Shown here piece after piece: positions 6,844 through 17,463 of a DNA stretch of 64,000 nucleotides (its first letter is position 1; each line of letters starts with the position of its first letter). The translations under genes and the position numbers were made by a program. Source of the DNA: Synechococcus sp. CS-1325 (GTDB taxonomy: Bacteria; Cyanobacteriota; Cyanobacteriia; PCC-6307; Cyanobiaceae); contig JAHLYW010000044.1 of the NCBI GenBank assembly GCA_025128135.1, positions 22,251-86,250 of the forward strand, read 5' to 3'. The notes beneath the pieces were generated by a model. The model was not told the origin of the DNA, ran no database searches, and saw only the letters and a list, made by a program, of their open reading frames with translations.

Positions 6844-7245
6844 TCAGGGGCTCGAGAGCAGGGCGATGCAGTCGATCTCCACTCTGGCCCCTTTCGGCAG
6901 GCCCGCCACCTCCACGCAGGCCCTGGCCGGCGAAACTCCGGCTCCGAAGTGTTCGGCGTAGATCTGGTTCACCGCCGCAAAGTCGGCCAGGTCAACCAGG
7001 AACACCGTTGTGCGCACCACGTGCCGGGTGGTGCAGCCGGCCGCCGCCAGCACCGCTTCGAGATTGGCCAGCACCTGCCTGGTTTCCGCCTCCACATCTC
7101 CTCCCCCCACCATCAGCGCGGTGGACGGATCCAGGGCGATCTGTCCTGAGCAGAACAGCAGGTCGCCCGCCTTGACCGCCTGGTTGTAAGGGCCGACGGG
7201 AGCCGGAGCCAAAGCCGTTTGGATCGCTTCGGGCAGGGACACCAT
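6844..7245 (-). CDS. ridA: RidA family enamine/imine deaminase
   Basis: 133 residues from ATG 7245. The family (RidA/YjgF/UK114) forms trimers that hydrolyse reactive 2-aminoacrylate and other imines released by PLP enzymes. Family features visible are APVGPYNQAV near the N-terminus, LLFCSGQIALDP, the ETRQVLANLEAVLAAAG helix, VVRTTVFLVD and the C-terminal PARACVEVAGLPKGARVEI, whose arginine binds the carboxylate. I prefer ATG 7245 to ATG 7287, because the extra 14 residues are not family-like and would run into the divergent gene. Confidence 0.9.
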   Translation of the reverse strand: MVSLPEAIQTALAPAPVGPYNQAVKAGDLLFCSGQIALDPSTALMVGGGDVEAETRQVLANLEAVLAAAGCTTRHVVRTTVFLVDLADFAAVNQIYAEHFGAGVSPARACVEVAGLPKGARVEIDCIALLSSP

Positions 7246-7264
7246 GACAGGAGAAGATGAGGCG

Positions 7265-8464
7265 ATGAGCCTAAGTGGACCGCCCACAGTCAGGAGCCGG
7301 GAACCTCTCTGGAGTGAGGCGCCACACCGGGACCAGGTCCGGCTTGAAAACGTCTGGCACCGCTACGACGGGGCCTCCATCGCCTCAGCTGCAGGCCGTC
7401 CTGATGGCGAGGGCTGGACCCTTGAAGCCATCGATTTTGCACTTCGCCCCGGCGAACTGGTGGGATTGCTGGGCCCCTCCGGCTGCGGCAAGACCACCTT
7501 GCTGCGCCTGGTGGCGGGATTCGAGCGTCCCGCCAGCGGCAGAATTCTGATTCAGGGCCAGGAGGTGGCCGGCCCCGACCGCTGGCTTGATCCGGAGCGG
7601 CGCGGGGTCGGCATGGTCTTTCAGGACTATGCCCTGTTTCCCCACCTCGATGCCTGGTGCAACACCTGCTTTGGCCTGAAGCCCCATCAGGATCGCAGCC
7701 GGGCTCGCTGGCTGCTGGAACTGCTCGGGCTCAGCGGCCTGGAGCACCGCTATCCCCACGAACTCTCCGGCGGTCAGCGGCAACGGCTGGCCCTGGCCAG
7801 GGCCCTGGCGCCAGGCCCCTCCCTGTTGCTGCTCGATGAGCCGTTCTCCAATCTTGATGTCGAGGTGCGGCTGCGGCTGCGCAGCGAGCTCCCCGCCGTG
7901 CTCAGCCGCTGCGGTGCCAGTGGCGTGATCGTGACTCACGATCCGGAGGAGGCCCTGGCGATCTGTGACCGGGTGGCGGTTCTGCAGGGGGGGCGCATCC
8001 ATCAGTGCGCCAGCCCCCGGGAGTTGGTGCGTCGCCCGGCCAGCGCCTTTGTCGGGCGCTTCGTTCTGCAGGGCAATCTCGTACCGGCCTGCTGGGATGG
8101 CCAGCGTCTGCGCACGCCGCTGGGCTGGCTGCAGCCGGCCGAGCCCGTCGTGGCCATGACCTCCGGGCGGGATTCGGGCCCACTGGAGGTGTTGCTCGAC
8201 CCGACGGCCCTTGAGCCGGTGGCTGACCCGGATGGCGACGCCTGGGTGATGGGCCGGGAGTTTCTCGGCCGCGACTGGTTGATCCAGGTGCACCTAGAGC
8301 AGGCCGGCAGCCCTCCCCTGCAACTGCGACTGCGGCTGCCCCTCGATCAGGAGTTCAGCCGTGGCGAGCGTTGTCGGCTGCGGATCCGCGAGGCCCAGAA
8401 GGCCGTGCTGTTTCCCGACGGTCTGTCGGTGGTGGCTGTGGCCGAGCCTGCCAGTCAGGGCTGA
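7265..8464 (+). CDS. ABC transporter ATP-binding protein, iron(III)/spermidine-type
   Basis: 399 residues from ATG 7265 (ATG 7244 would add 7). The nucleotide-binding domain has Walker A GPSGCGKTT (~70-78), Q-loop VFQDYALF, signature LSGGQRQR, Walker B LLLLDEPFSNLD and switch histidine IVTHD. The C-terminal ~150 residues form a TOBE-like regulatory region (FVGRFVLQGNLVPACW onward). This layout fits FutC/FbpC iron or related importers. No permease or binding protein is adjacent, so the substrate cannot be decided from context. It is divergent from ridA. Confidence 0.85.
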   Translation: MSLSGPPTVRSREPLWSEAPHRDQVRLENVWHRYDGASIASAAGRPDGEGWTLEAIDFALRPGELVGLLGPSGCGKTTLLRLVAGFERPASGRILIQGQEVAGPDRWLDPERRGVGMVFQDYALFPHLDAWCNTCFGLKPHQDRSRARWLLELLGLSGLEHRYPHELSGGQRQRLALARALAPGPSLLLLDEPFSNLDVEVRLRLRSELPAVLSRCGASGVIVTHDPEEALAICDRVAVLQGGRIHQCASPRELVRRPASAFVGRFVLQGNLVPACWDGQRLRTPLGWLQPAEPVVAMTSGRDSGPLEVLLDPTALEPVADPDGDAWVMGREFLGRDWLIQVHLEQAGSPPLQLRLRLPLDQEFSRGERCRLRIREAQKAVLFPDGLSVVAVAEPASQG

Positions 8465-8467
8465 GCC

Positions 8468-9298
8468 TCAACCTTTCCACTGATCCTTGTGCAGGCGACG
8501 CGCCGCCAGTTGCCCGGCGTCCCCGGCCATCAGGAACAGATTCGAGCGGCGCTCCAGGCCGATGGTGCTGGGAATTGTGCACTCCCCGCGGTGCCGCTGC
8601 TCCTTCACTTCGGCCAGGCGGGCCGCCACCGCAGCCTGCTCGGCTGGCCTGACATCAGCCACCGAGGCGGCCCAGCGCAGGTTGGCCAGGGTGTACTCGT
8701 GGGCGCACCAGACCCTGGTGGCGTCGGGCAGAGCGGCGAGGCGTTGCAACGAGCGGTGCATCTGTTCCGCCGTGCCTTCGCACAGTCGGCCGCAGCCGCC
8801 AGCGAACAGCACGTCGCCGCAGAACAGCTCGCCCTGGCCGCCGGCCACGGGCGGCAGCAGGTAGGCCAGATGGGTACGGGTGTGGCCGGGCAGCTCCAGC
8901 ACCTCCACCCGACGGCCGAGCAGCTCGAGGCCATCGCCCTCCGCAACGGAACGGGTCTGGAAGGGAATCCGCTCCTGATCGGCGCCGCTGGCCACCACCG
9001 CGGCCCCGGGCCAGCGCCGCATCAGCTCTGGCGTCCCACCGATGTGATCCTGATGGTGGTGGGTCTGGAGCACGGCCACCAGCTCCAGCTGCCGCTGCTC
9101 CAGCCAGCTCAGCACAGGCGCCGCAATGCCTGGATCGATCACCACCGCCTGGTGGCTGGAATGGAGGACGAACACGTAGTTGTCGTCGAGGATCGGCACC
9201 AGGGCGACAGCCACTGCCACATCCCCGGCGGGAGCCGCCGCCCGCTTGGCCCCGGCGCCCGGCTCTGCCGCCTGCCACTCGCCCCCTGGCTTCCTCAT
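8468..9298 (-). CDS. gloB: Hydroxyacylglutathione hydrolase (glyoxalase II)
   Basis: 276 residues from ATG 9298 (ATG 9310 adds 4). A metallo-beta-lactamase fold with the binuclear zinc motif THHHQDH, plus GHTRTH, the FCGDVLF aspartate and a CAHEYT histidine. The C-terminal domain contains [12 protein letters not shown], which in the family contacts glutathione (normally K/R and N). It hydrolyses S-lactoylglutathione, completing methylglyoxal detoxification. The first ~30 residues are Ala/Gly-rich, so the true start may be closer to [13 protein letters not shown]. Divergent from hisG with only ~30 bp between. Confidence 0.9.
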   Translation of the reverse strand: MRKPGGEWQAAEPGAGAKRAAAPAGDVAVAVALVPILDDNYVFVLHSSHQAVVIDPGIAAPVLSWLEQRQLELVAVLQTHHHQDHIGGTPELMRRWPGAAVVASGADQERIPFQTRSVAEGDGLELLGRRVEVLELPGHTRTHLAYLLPPVAGGQGELFCGDVLFAGGCGRLCEGTAEQMHRSLQRLAALPDATRVWCAHEYTLANLRWAASVADVRPAEQAAVAARLAEVKEQRHRGECTIPSTIGLERRSNLFLMAGDAGQLAARRLHKDQWKG

Positions 9299-9327
9299 CG
9301 TTAAAGTCAAATCTGCGGTGCAGTTCC

Positions 9328-9987
9328 ATGATCACCGTCGCCCTGGCAAAAGGTGCCCTCCTCAAAGACTCGGTTCGGCGGTTTGCCGCCGCCGGCCTTG
9401 ATTTCAGTGCCCTGCTCGATGACGACAATCGCCAGCTGATGGTGCCGAGCCCCTGCGGCACGGCACGGGCCCTGCTGGTTCGCAATGCCGATGTGCCGGT
9501 CTATGTGGCCTATGGCCAGGCCCAGTTCGGCATCGTCGGGGACGATGTGCTGCGGGAACACCGCCTGCCGGTGGCGCCCCTGCTGGATCTCGGCTTCGGC
9601 GGCTGTCGCATGGCGGTGGCTGTCAAGGCCAGCAGTGGCTACCGGCGTGCCGCCGACCTGCCCGCCCATTGCCGGGTGGCCAGCAAGTTCGTGCGTTGTG
9701 CCGAAGCGTTCTTCGATCAGCTCGACCTGCCGGTGGAACTCATCCACCTGACCGGATCGGTGGAGCTGGGTCCGATCACCGGCATGTCCGAGGCGATCGT
9801 CGATCTGGTGGCCACCGGACGCACCTTGCGTGACAACGGCCTTGTGGCCATCGAAGATCTCTTCACAAGCACGGCCCGCCTGATCGGTCACCCGATCGCC
9901 CTGCGGCTCGATCAGGGCGAACTCCAGTCCATTGTGGATCGGATCGCTGTGGCCAGTCCCCCGGCCCGCCAAGCGGTGACGGCCTGA
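9328..9987 (+). CDS. hisG: ATP phosphoribosyltransferase, short form
   Basis: 219 residues. It catalyses the first step of histidine synthesis, ATP + PRPP to phosphoribosyl-ATP. Family features are [11 protein letters not shown] at the N-terminus, the [10 protein letters not shown] stretch, FGIVGDDVL and the PRPP loop [18 protein letters not shown]. The length, without the ~80-residue C-terminal ACT-like domain, marks the short form. That form needs the HisRS-like partner HisZ, which is not in this window. The stop overlaps the start of the next gene (TGATG at 9985-9989), so the two are coupled. Confidence 0.93.
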   Translation: MITVALAKGALLKDSVRRFAAAGLDFSALLDDDNRQLMVPSPCGTARALLVRNADVPVYVAYGQAQFGIVGDDVLREHRLPVAPLLDLGFGGCRMAVAVKASSGYRRAADLPAHCRVASKFVRCAEAFFDQLDLPVELIHLTGSVELGPITGMSEAIVDLVATGRTLRDNGLVAIEDLFTSTARLIGHPIALRLDQGELQSIVDRIAVASPPARQAVTA

Positions 9988-11786
9988 TGGCCAACCTGGA
10001 CCGTCAGCGGCTGCTGCGCCTGCTTCCCTACCTGGGCCGTGATCGCCGCCGCCTGCTGCTCACCCTGCTGCTGCTGATCCCGGTGGCCTTGGCTGCCGCC
10101 GTTCAGCCGCTCCTGGTCGGCCAGGCCATCTCCGTGTTGCGCCATGAACCCACGCTTCCCTGGCTGAGCAACCTGCCCGTGCCCCAGGCGATCCGCCTGC
10201 TGGTGCTGTTGCTGTTTGGCGCCGTTCTGCTGCGTCTGGGCCTGCAGGGAATCCAGACCTACAGCGTGCAGGCGGTGGGTCAGCGGCTCACCGCCCGGAT
10301 CCGGGACGACCTGTTCCGCCATGCCATGGATCTGTCGCTCCGCTTCCACGACCGCACCCCGGTGGGCAAGCTGCTCACCCGGCTGACCAGTGACGTCGAC
10401 GCCCTGGCCGAGGTGTTCGGCAGTGGCGCCGTCGGAGTGCTCGCCGACCTCGTCACCCTGCTGGTGATCGCGATCACCATGCTCACGATCGAGCCGAAGC
10501 TCGGGGCGCTGCTGCTGGTGATCCAGATCCCGGTGGTGCTGATCATCCTCTGGCTGCAGGGGCGCTACCGCAAGGCCAACTACCGCGTCCGGGAGGAGCT
10601 CAGTCAGCTCAACGCCGATCTGCAGGAGAACCTCCAGGGCCTTGAGGTGGTCCAGATGTTCCGGCGGGAGACCATCAACAGCCGCCGCTTCGCCCACACC
10701 ACCGATGCCTATCGCCAGGCCGTGGGCGGCACGATCTTCTACGACAGTGCCATCTCCGCCTTCATCGAGTGGGTGGCCCTCAGCGCCGTGGCCCTGGTGA
10801 TTGCCCTGGGGGGCTGGATGGTCACCAGTGGTTCGATGGGGCTCGGCACCCTCACCACCTTCATCCTGTTCTCCCAGCGGCTGTTCGACCCCTTGCGTCA
10901 GCTGGCGGAACGGTTCACCCAGATCCAGGGTGGACTCACCGCGGTGGAGCGGATTGGTGAACTTCTGGAGCAACCGATCGAGATCAGCAGCATGGCCGAT
11001 ATCCAGCGCAGCCCGGCAGCGCGGCGCTCAGCCCTGGAGCGGGCCAGTGCCGGCGAAGTGGTGTTCGAGGATGTCTCGTTTGCCTACCGGCCCGACGATC
11101 CGATCCTGACCAACCTCAGTTTTCGGATTGCCCCCGGCGAACACGTGGCCCTGGTGGGCCCCACCGGCTCCGGCAAGACCACCGTGATCCGCCTGCTCTG
11201 CAGGCTCTATGAGGCCCAGCAGGGGCGGATCCTGCTCGATGGCATCGACATTCGTGAGTTGCCGATCGGCACCCTGCGCCAGAGGCTGGGTGTGGTGCTC
11301 CAGGACACCTTCCTGTTCAGCGGCAACGTGGCCGACAATCTCCGCCTCGACGCCCCGATCGACGACGCCGAACTCGAGCGCCTCTGCCATGAGCTCGGTC
11401 TTGAGGCCCTGCTGCGCCGCCTTCCCGATGGTCTGGCAACGGAGCTGCGGGAGCGGGGCGGCAATCTCTCCTCCGGAGAGCGCCAGTTGCTCTCCGTTGT
11501 TCGAGTCGCGATCCGGAATCCTTCGGTGCTGATCCTCGACGAGGCCACCGCTTTCATGGACCCCTCCACCGAAGCCACCCTGCAGCGCGACCTCGACAGG
11601 CTGCTCCACGCCCGTACCGCCATTGTGATCGCCCATCGCCTCGCCACGGTCGAATCCGCCGACCGCATCCTGGTGTTGCGCAAGGGTCAGCTGATCGAGC
11701 AGGGCAGTCACCTGCAGTTGCGGGCGGCCCGGGGGCTCTACGCCCAGTTGGCCGACCTGCAGGAACGGGGACTTGTCACGCTCTGA
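9987..11786 (+). CDS. ABC exporter, fused membrane and ATPase domains
   Basis: 599 residues. Residues ~1-320 form a six-helix type-I ABC exporter membrane domain (helices start LLLTLLLLIPVALAAAVQPL). The ATPase domain follows with Walker A GPTGSGKTT, signature LSSGERQL and Walker B VLILDEATAFMD, then the H-loop IAHRLAT. The signature begins LSSGE rather than LSGGQ, as in MdlB/lipid A-type exporters of cyanobacteria. It is a half-transporter that must dimerise; the substrate is unknown. It overlaps the hisG stop, which looks like simple co-transcription rather than a shared pathway. Confidence 0.9.
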   Translation: MANLDRQRLLRLLPYLGRDRRRLLLTLLLLIPVALAAAVQPLLVGQAISVLRHEPTLPWLSNLPVPQAIRLLVLLLFGAVLLRLGLQGIQTYSVQAVGQRLTARIRDDLFRHAMDLSLRFHDRTPVGKLLTRLTSDVDALAEVFGSGAVGVLADLVTLLVIAITMLTIEPKLGALLLVIQIPVVLIILWLQGRYRKANYRVREELSQLNADLQENLQGLEVVQMFRRETINSRRFAHTTDAYRQAVGGTIFYDSAISAFIEWVALSAVALVIALGGWMVTSGSMGLGTLTTFILFSQRLFDPLRQLAERFTQIQGGLTAVERIGELLEQPIEISSMADIQRSPAARRSALERASAGEVVFEDVSFAYRPDDPILTNLSFRIAPGEHVALVGPTGSGKTTVIRLLCRLYEAQQGRILLDGIDIRELPIGTLRQRLGVVLQDTFLFSGNVADNLRLDAPIDDAELERLCHELGLEALLRRLPDGLATELRERGGNLSSGERQLLSVVRVAIRNPSVLILDEATAFMDPSTEATLQRDLDRLLHARTAIVIAHRLATVESADRILVLRKGQLIEQGSHLQLRAARGLYAQLADLQERGLVTL

Positions 11787-11890
11787 ACGGCAAGGCCAGC
11801 TGATCGGCCGGTGATCTCCCCAACCCCCGACCGCCCGCCGGGCCTGGATCGGGCAGGATCAGACGATCTCCGGGCTGCCCTCCACTGGAT

Positions 11891-12379
11891 TTGGATTTCA
11901 CTGCTCACCTCTCCAGCCTCTATGGCGCCGATCACCGGATCTGCCCGAGCGCCAATCCCCGCCTCCAGCTGGTGCTGAGCTTTGACAGGGAAATCGATCT
12001 GCTTGAGCTGGAGCGTCTCTGCGATGCGGTCGGCTGGAGTCGCCGGCCGCTGCGGCGGGTGCGCAAGGCGCTGGAGCACAGCCTGCTGCGGGTCGGTCTG
12101 TGGCGGCACGATCCCCGCCTCCCCAAGCTGGTGGGCTTTGCCCGCTGCACCGGCGATGGCGTGCTGGAGGCCACCGTCTGGGACGTGGCCGTCCACCCCA
12201 CCTACCAGGGGGCCGGCCTGGGTCGTCAGCTGATGGCCTATGTGCTCGAGCGGCTGCGGCGGATGGAGGTGGAGCGGGTGAGCCTGTTCGCTGATCCGGA
12301 TGTGGTTGGCTTCTACGAACTGCAGGGCTGGGAGCTGGAGCCCCGCCAACGCCGCTGCGCCTTCTGGTATTCACCCTGA
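11891..12379 (+). CDS. GNAT family N-acetyltransferase
   Basis: 162 residues from TTG 11891; I see no in-frame ATG or GTG nearby, so the start is provisional. The acetyl-CoA binding motif A is clear: [20 protein letters not shown] with the Q/R-x-x-G-x-G/A pattern, followed by the [20 protein letters not shown] segment typical of the fold's end. Substrate (protein lysine, N-terminus or small amine) is not predictable. It stands alone downstream of the ABC exporter and convergent with htrA. Confidence 0.8.
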   Translation: MDFTAHLSSLYGADHRICPSANPRLQLVLSFDREIDLLELERLCDAVGWSRRPLRRVRKALEHSLLRVGLWRHDPRLPKLVGFARCTGDGVLEATVWDVAVHPTYQGAGLGRQLMAYVLERLRRMEVERVSLFADPDVVGFYELQGWELEPRQRRCAFWYSP

Positions 12380-12489
12380 TCCTGGTCAGGTCAGGTCCGA
12401 TTTTGTCTGGTCTGGTCCTGGTCAGATCAGCTCGGCTCAGATCGGCAGGCGGCTGGCTGAAGCGGCTCAACTGTTGCGGCTCAACTGTT
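12380..12489. repeat. Short direct repeats between GNAT gene and htrA
   Basis: TCCTGGTCAGGTCAG (12380-12394) recurs with one mismatch at 12416-12430. A 14-bp unit GCGGCTCAACTGTT is tandemly duplicated at 12462-12475 and 12476-12489; the second copy contains the htrA stop codon. No clear hairpin with a T-run is present. These look like slippage products at a convergent gene junction. Confidence 0.5.
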
Positions 12490-13632
12490 GCGGCGCAGCT
12501 CGGCGGGCCGGACCGTGAGGCTGAGCGGCTTCTCGCCACGTCGTACCTGAACCGTCAACTCCTGGCCGACCCTGCCGGCATCCACCGCCACCTGCACTTC
12601 GGAGGGGTTCTTGACGCGCTTGTCGCCCACCTGCTCGATCAGATCACAGGCCTGCAGCCCACCTTGCTCGGCGGGGCTGCCCTTCAGCACGTCGACCACC
12701 ACGACGCCGTTGATCTCAGGCAGGCGGCATTTGGAGGCGGTGGCATTGATTTCCCTGGCCAGCTGGGGGGTGAGGGCCTGCAGGCGTACACCGATGTAGG
12801 GGTGGGAGGCCCGACCGCTCTCGAGGATCTGGGCGGCGATCTGGCGGGCCAGGTTGATCGGGATGGCGAAGCTCAGGCCACCGCCCGGTGCCTGCCGAAT
12901 CGCCGTGTTGACGCCGATCACCTGGGCACTGTCGTTGATCAGGGGCCCGCCGCTGTTGCCCGGGTTGACGGCGGCGTCGGTCTGGATGTACGGCACCCGC
13001 TGTCCTTCTCCGATCGCATTGGTGCGCTGGATGGCGCTGATGATTCCCGCCGTCACCGTGTTGTCGAGGCCCAGTGGATTGCCGATCGCGATCGCCCATT
13101 CCCCGGGCCGCACCTTGGCGGAGTCGCCCAGGGGGGCCACCGGCAGACCCTGGGCCACCACCTTGACCACGGCGATGTCGGTGAGCGGATCCCCGCCGAG
13201 CACCTTGCCGTTGAAGCTGCGGCCGTCCGGCAGGGTGACCGACACCTCGTTGGTTCCCTCCACCACGTGGGCATTGGTGATGATCACCCCGTCGGAGCGG
13301 GTGATGAAGCCGGAGCCCTGCCCCTGCTGCTGCTGAACGGCGGGAGCGCTGCCGAACAGGCCGCCCAGTGGATTGATCACCCGCTTGACCGTGTCGATCC
13401 GCACCACCGCCGGTCCGACCTTGTCGACGGCGTCGACGATGAAGCGATTGCCGGCCTGGAGGGGGATGGCGGCGGGGGCGTCGCTCACCTTCGGAGCGGC
13501 GACCGGCTCACTCTTCTGCTTCAGCAGGTTCGGCACACCCAGGGTGCAGCCTCCCAGCAGGAGGCCGGCGGAGCAGGCAGCGATCAGGCTGGGCAGAAGG
13601 GCCACCGGGCAAGGACGCCGATCAGAGGTCAT
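12481..13632 (-). CDS. HtrA/Deg family serine protease, lipoprotein-like N-terminus
   Basis: 383 residues from ATG 13632. Residues 15-29 end in LLLGGC, a lipobox with C29 as possible lipidation site, so the protein is probably attached to a membrane on the periplasmic or lumenal side. The trypsin-like domain has the triad H122 (TNAHVV), D152 ([10 protein letters not shown]) and S227 (NPGNSGGPL). One PDZ domain follows from ~275 ([13 protein letters not shown], later [14 protein letters not shown]). Deg proteases degrade damaged exported proteins. Cyanobacteria carry HtrA, HhoA and HhoB, and I cannot tell which this is. It is divergent from dnaA. Confidence 0.92.
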   Translation of the reverse strand: MTSDRRPCPVALLPSLIAACSAGLLLGGCTLGVPNLLKQKSEPVAAPKVSDAPAAIPLQAGNRFIVDAVDKVGPAVVRIDTVKRVINPLGGLFGSAPAVQQQQGQGSGFITRSDGVIITNAHVVEGTNEVSVTLPDGRSFNGKVLGGDPLTDIAVVKVVAQGLPVAPLGDSAKVRPGEWAIAIGNPLGLDNTVTAGIISAIQRTNAIGEGQRVPYIQTDAAVNPGNSGGPLINDSAQVIGVNTAIRQAPGGGLSFAIPINLARQIAAQILESGRASHPYIGVRLQALTPQLAREINATASKCRLPEINGVVVVDVLKGSPAEQGGLQACDLIEQVGDKRVKNPSEVQVAVDAGRVGQELTVQVRRGEKPLSLTVRPAELRRNS

Positions 13633-13728
13633 GGAGAGGGGAGGTGGTCCAGGCCGAAGGCCGCTTGCCGGGCACAGGTCGGAGGCTGGGGATCTGCCTA
13701 TATTCGGCCACTGTGGGACGAGGCGGAG

Positions 13729-15111
<1,383 letters not shown>

Positions 15112-15135
15112 ATCGTCCAGCCAGCTCGCAGGGGT

Positions 15136-16062
15136 TCAGGTCAGCGGCAGGCTGGGGTCGAGCCCTTCCACCTCGCCCTGAAACACGCGGCTGGCGGTGA
15201 TGTCGGAGGCTTCGATCGTGATCAGATCCCGTTTGGTCAGGCCTGGGCCCAAGTGTTTGAAGAGCCGGTTGGCCTGACGCATCCGTGCCCGGTCGATGGC
15301 GTTGCGGATCGAGCGGGCGTTGGCGAAGAAGGGGAGCTGCATGCGCCGTTGGATGTAGTCGGAGAAGGCGGCGCTGCCCTCCTCACTGAACCGGTAGCTC
15401 TCGGCTGCCATGATCAGCTTGGCAATCGCCAGCAGCTCCTCGGCGGTGTAATCGGGAAAATCGATGTGGTTGGCCACCCGCGAGGAGAGGCCGGGGTTGG
15501 ATTGGTAGAACACATCCATCCGATCCTTGTAACCCGCGAAGATCACCACCAGATCATCGCGATTGTTCTCCATCACCTGAAGCAGGATCTCGATCGCTTC
15601 GGCGCCATAGTCGCGTTCGTTTTCAGGCCGGTAGAGGTAGTACGCCTCGTCGATGAACAGCACGCCACCCATGGCACGCTTGAGCATTTCCCTTGTTTTC
15701 GGGGCGGTGTGGCCGATGTACTGGCCCACCAGGTCGTCGCGGGTGGCGGTGACCAGATGACCCTTGCGCACATAGCCGAGCCGGTGAAGGATGTCGGAGA
15801 TCCGTTCAGCCACTGTGGTTTTTCCGGTGCCGGGATGGCCGGTGAAGGACATGTGCAGGCTGGGGGCACCGGTGGCCAGGCCCACCTGCTTGCGCGCCCG
15901 TTCCACCACCAGCAGCGCGGCGATTTCACGGATTCTCGTTTTCACCGGTTTCAGGCCGATCAGCTCGCGATCGAGCTGAACAAGCACCTCATCCACACCG
16001 GTGCCGTCATAGGCGGCCCGCAGATCGACCGGCGTGTCGTCATCGACCGGCGCCTGCTCCAT
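15136..16062 (-). CDS. cbbX: Rubisco activase CbbX
   Basis: 308 residues. An AAA+ ATPase that removes inhibitory sugar phosphates from Rubisco in red-type and some form IA systems. Walker A is [14 protein letters not shown], Walker [12 protein letters not shown], sensor region [16 protein letters not shown]. The pore-loop segment [10 protein letters not shown] is present. ATG 16062 overlaps the stop of acRAF (TGATG), so it is the last, translationally coupled gene of the leftward CO2-fixation cluster. A longer frame to 16188 exists but only as overlap with acRAF. Confidence 0.92.
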   Translation of the reverse strand: MEQAPVDDDTPVDLRAAYDGTGVDEVLVQLDRELIGLKPVKTRIREIAALLVVERARKQVGLATGAPSLHMSFTGHPGTGKTTVAERISDILHRLGYVRKGHLVTATRDDLVGQYIGHTAPKTREMLKRAMGGVLFIDEAYYLYRPENERDYGAEAIEILLQVMENNRDDLVVIFAGYKDRMDVFYQSNPGLSSRVANHIDFPDYTAEELLAIAKLIMAAESYRFSEEGSAAFSDYIQRRMQLPFFANARSIRNAIDRARMRQANRLFKHLGPGLTKRDLITIEASDITASRVFQGEVEGLDPSLPLT

Positions 16063-16310
16063 CAGGGCACGAGGGCGTCGATGGCGGCGGCGAAGGCGAG
16101 CTCCGGCTCGCCCACCGGGCTCTGGTCGGGCTCGGCCCGCAGGGTGAGGTTCACGTAGGTGCGCCCGAAGCTGATGTCCGGGTAGCACTGGCGCTGCTCG
16201 GCGAGCTCGTTGAGCTGCTCCAGAAACAGGCGGGTGGTTTCGTAGTCGTCGAACTCGATACGCCGCTCCAGGCGTTCAGGGCGCTGCCGTTTGGTCCAGG
16301 GCTGATCCAT
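16062..16310 (-). CDS. acRAF: Alpha-carboxysome Rubisco assembly factor (pterin dehydratase-like)
   Basis: 82 residues with a pterin-4a-carbinolamine-dehydratase-like fold ([20 protein letters not shown], then [18 protein letters not shown]). Full dehydratases have a histidine motif (E-x-x-H-H) that is absent here; [11 protein letters not shown] occupies its place. This fits the catalytically inactive acRAF, which assists form IA Rubisco assembly. The position between chpX and cbbX in the carboxysome cluster agrees. The ATG lies 35 bp inside the end of chpX. Confidence 0.85.
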   Translation of the reverse strand: MDQPWTKRQRPERLERRIEFDDYETTRLFLEQLNELAEQRQCYPDISFGRTYVNLTLRAEPDQSPVGEPELAFAAAIDALVP

Positions 16311-17463
16311 CCCTGCAACTTAGCCCAGGCGAAACTGAGGCCAGCACTGGCCCAGCCGCCGGCAGACAGCCGATCTGCGCCTGGAGCAGCCGCTTCACCC
16401 AGGCCTCGGCATGGGCATGGTTGAGTCCCTGCTCCGCCGCCCCGGCGCCCCGGAGCGGATGGGGAAAGGTGCCGGCGATCGCGGCATTGGTGACACAGAA
16501 CATCGCCTTCTGGAAGCTGGTGCAGATCTTGACCCGCAGATCACCTCTGCCCCGGCCCCGGCTCGCGTAGAGCGCTTCGAGATCGGCCGGAAGATGGCGG
16601 CTCATGTCCTGCATCAGCAGGCTGGGGGGAATGCCGGCGCCCATGGTGGGCAGGGGATCGGCGAACAGGGCGCCGTACTGGAAACGGCCCTGGTCGATCG
16701 GGATCTGCTGGGCCTGGGCGTTGAAGGACACCGTGCCCAGGAAAGGGGTGCCCCGCAGGAACACCGCCTCCACGTAGGGAACGGCCACATCGGCGAGGAA
16801 GGTCAGCCCTGCTTCGGCCGGCAGGATGTCGAAGCCTTTCCCGTCGAGCTCCACGCGATAGTGGATCGGCTGGCCGGCCGCCGCCACCAGGCCATCGCGC
16901 AGAAAGGCGACCACCGCCGTGATCGAGTCCACCCTTCCATGGCGATGGGCGACTCGGAGCTCGCGGAACAGATCACTCATCACCCGCCAGAACTGTCCCA
17001 GGGCACTGGCGGTGGCGGCGGAGCGGATCTGCTCCGGCAGAAAGTCCGGAAAGAAGCGATCCAGCAGATTCAGCAGCGGGTCCCGGCGGCGGCGATGGGC
17101 GATCACCAGGCGGCAGTCGGCGGCGAAGGGGTTGCTGTCGAGATAGGTGTCGAGGCCGCCGGTGCCATGCCAGAGCATCATCCGCTGGCAATACTCGGCG
17201 TACTCGTAGTTGAGTCGGTCGTGGATCAGGTGGCGCCAGAGCCGCCCGGCGCTCAGCGCCCCATCGAAGAATCGCCAGATCGGCAGCGGGTTGAGGAACT
17301 CCCGTTGGGCCTGATGGTTGAGGTTGATGCTGTAGGCATCCAGCACCTCGCCATAGCTTTCGAGCACCCCCACCACCTCCAGCAGGTGATCGGCCGATTC
17401 CTCCAGCAGGGGTTGGCCGTTGAGAAGCCTGGCCATCAGCTGCTCGGCGCTGGGCGGGCTCAC
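16276..17463 (-). CDS. chpX: CO2 hydration protein of the NDH-1 complex (ChpX/CupB type)
   Basis: 395 residues from GTG 17463, overlapping the ndhD stop (GTGA). Recognised from conserved stretches NPLPIWRFFDGALSAGRLWR, LNYEYAEYCQRMMLWHGTGG and GTVSFNAQAQQIPIDQGRFQ. With NdhD4 and NdhF4 it forms the CO2-uptake variant of NDH-1 (thylakoid membrane, cytosolic face), where it acts as a vectorial carbonic anhydrase. The last ~45 residues look non-conserved and overlap acRAF, so the extension past the family's usual end may be incidental. Confidence 0.88.
   Translation of the reverse strand: MSPPSAEQLMARLLNGQPLLEESADHLLEVVGVLESYGEVLDAYSINLNHQAQREFLNPLPIWRFFDGALSAGRLWRHLIHDRLNYEYAEYCQRMMLWHGTGGLDTYLDSNPFAADCRLVIAHRRRRDPLLNLLDRFFPDFLPEQIRSAATASALGQFWRVMSDLFRELRVAHRHGRVDSITAVVAFLRDGLVAAAGQPIHYRVELDGKGFDILPAEAGLTFLADVAVPYVEAVFLRGTPFLGTVSFNAQAQQIPIDQGRFQYGALFADPLPTMGAGIPPSLLMQDMSRHLPADLEALYASRGRGRGDLRVKICTSFQKAMFCVTNAAIAGTFPHPLRGAGAAEQGLNHAHAEAWVKRLLQAQIGCLPAAGPVLASVSPGLSCRDGSALDQTAAP

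Noticed and set aside
12403-13728. Upstream in-frame extension of DnaA to a 902-residue protein
   Set aside because: The extension is antisense to htrA and has no protein character; DnaA homology begins at the GTG near 13729.
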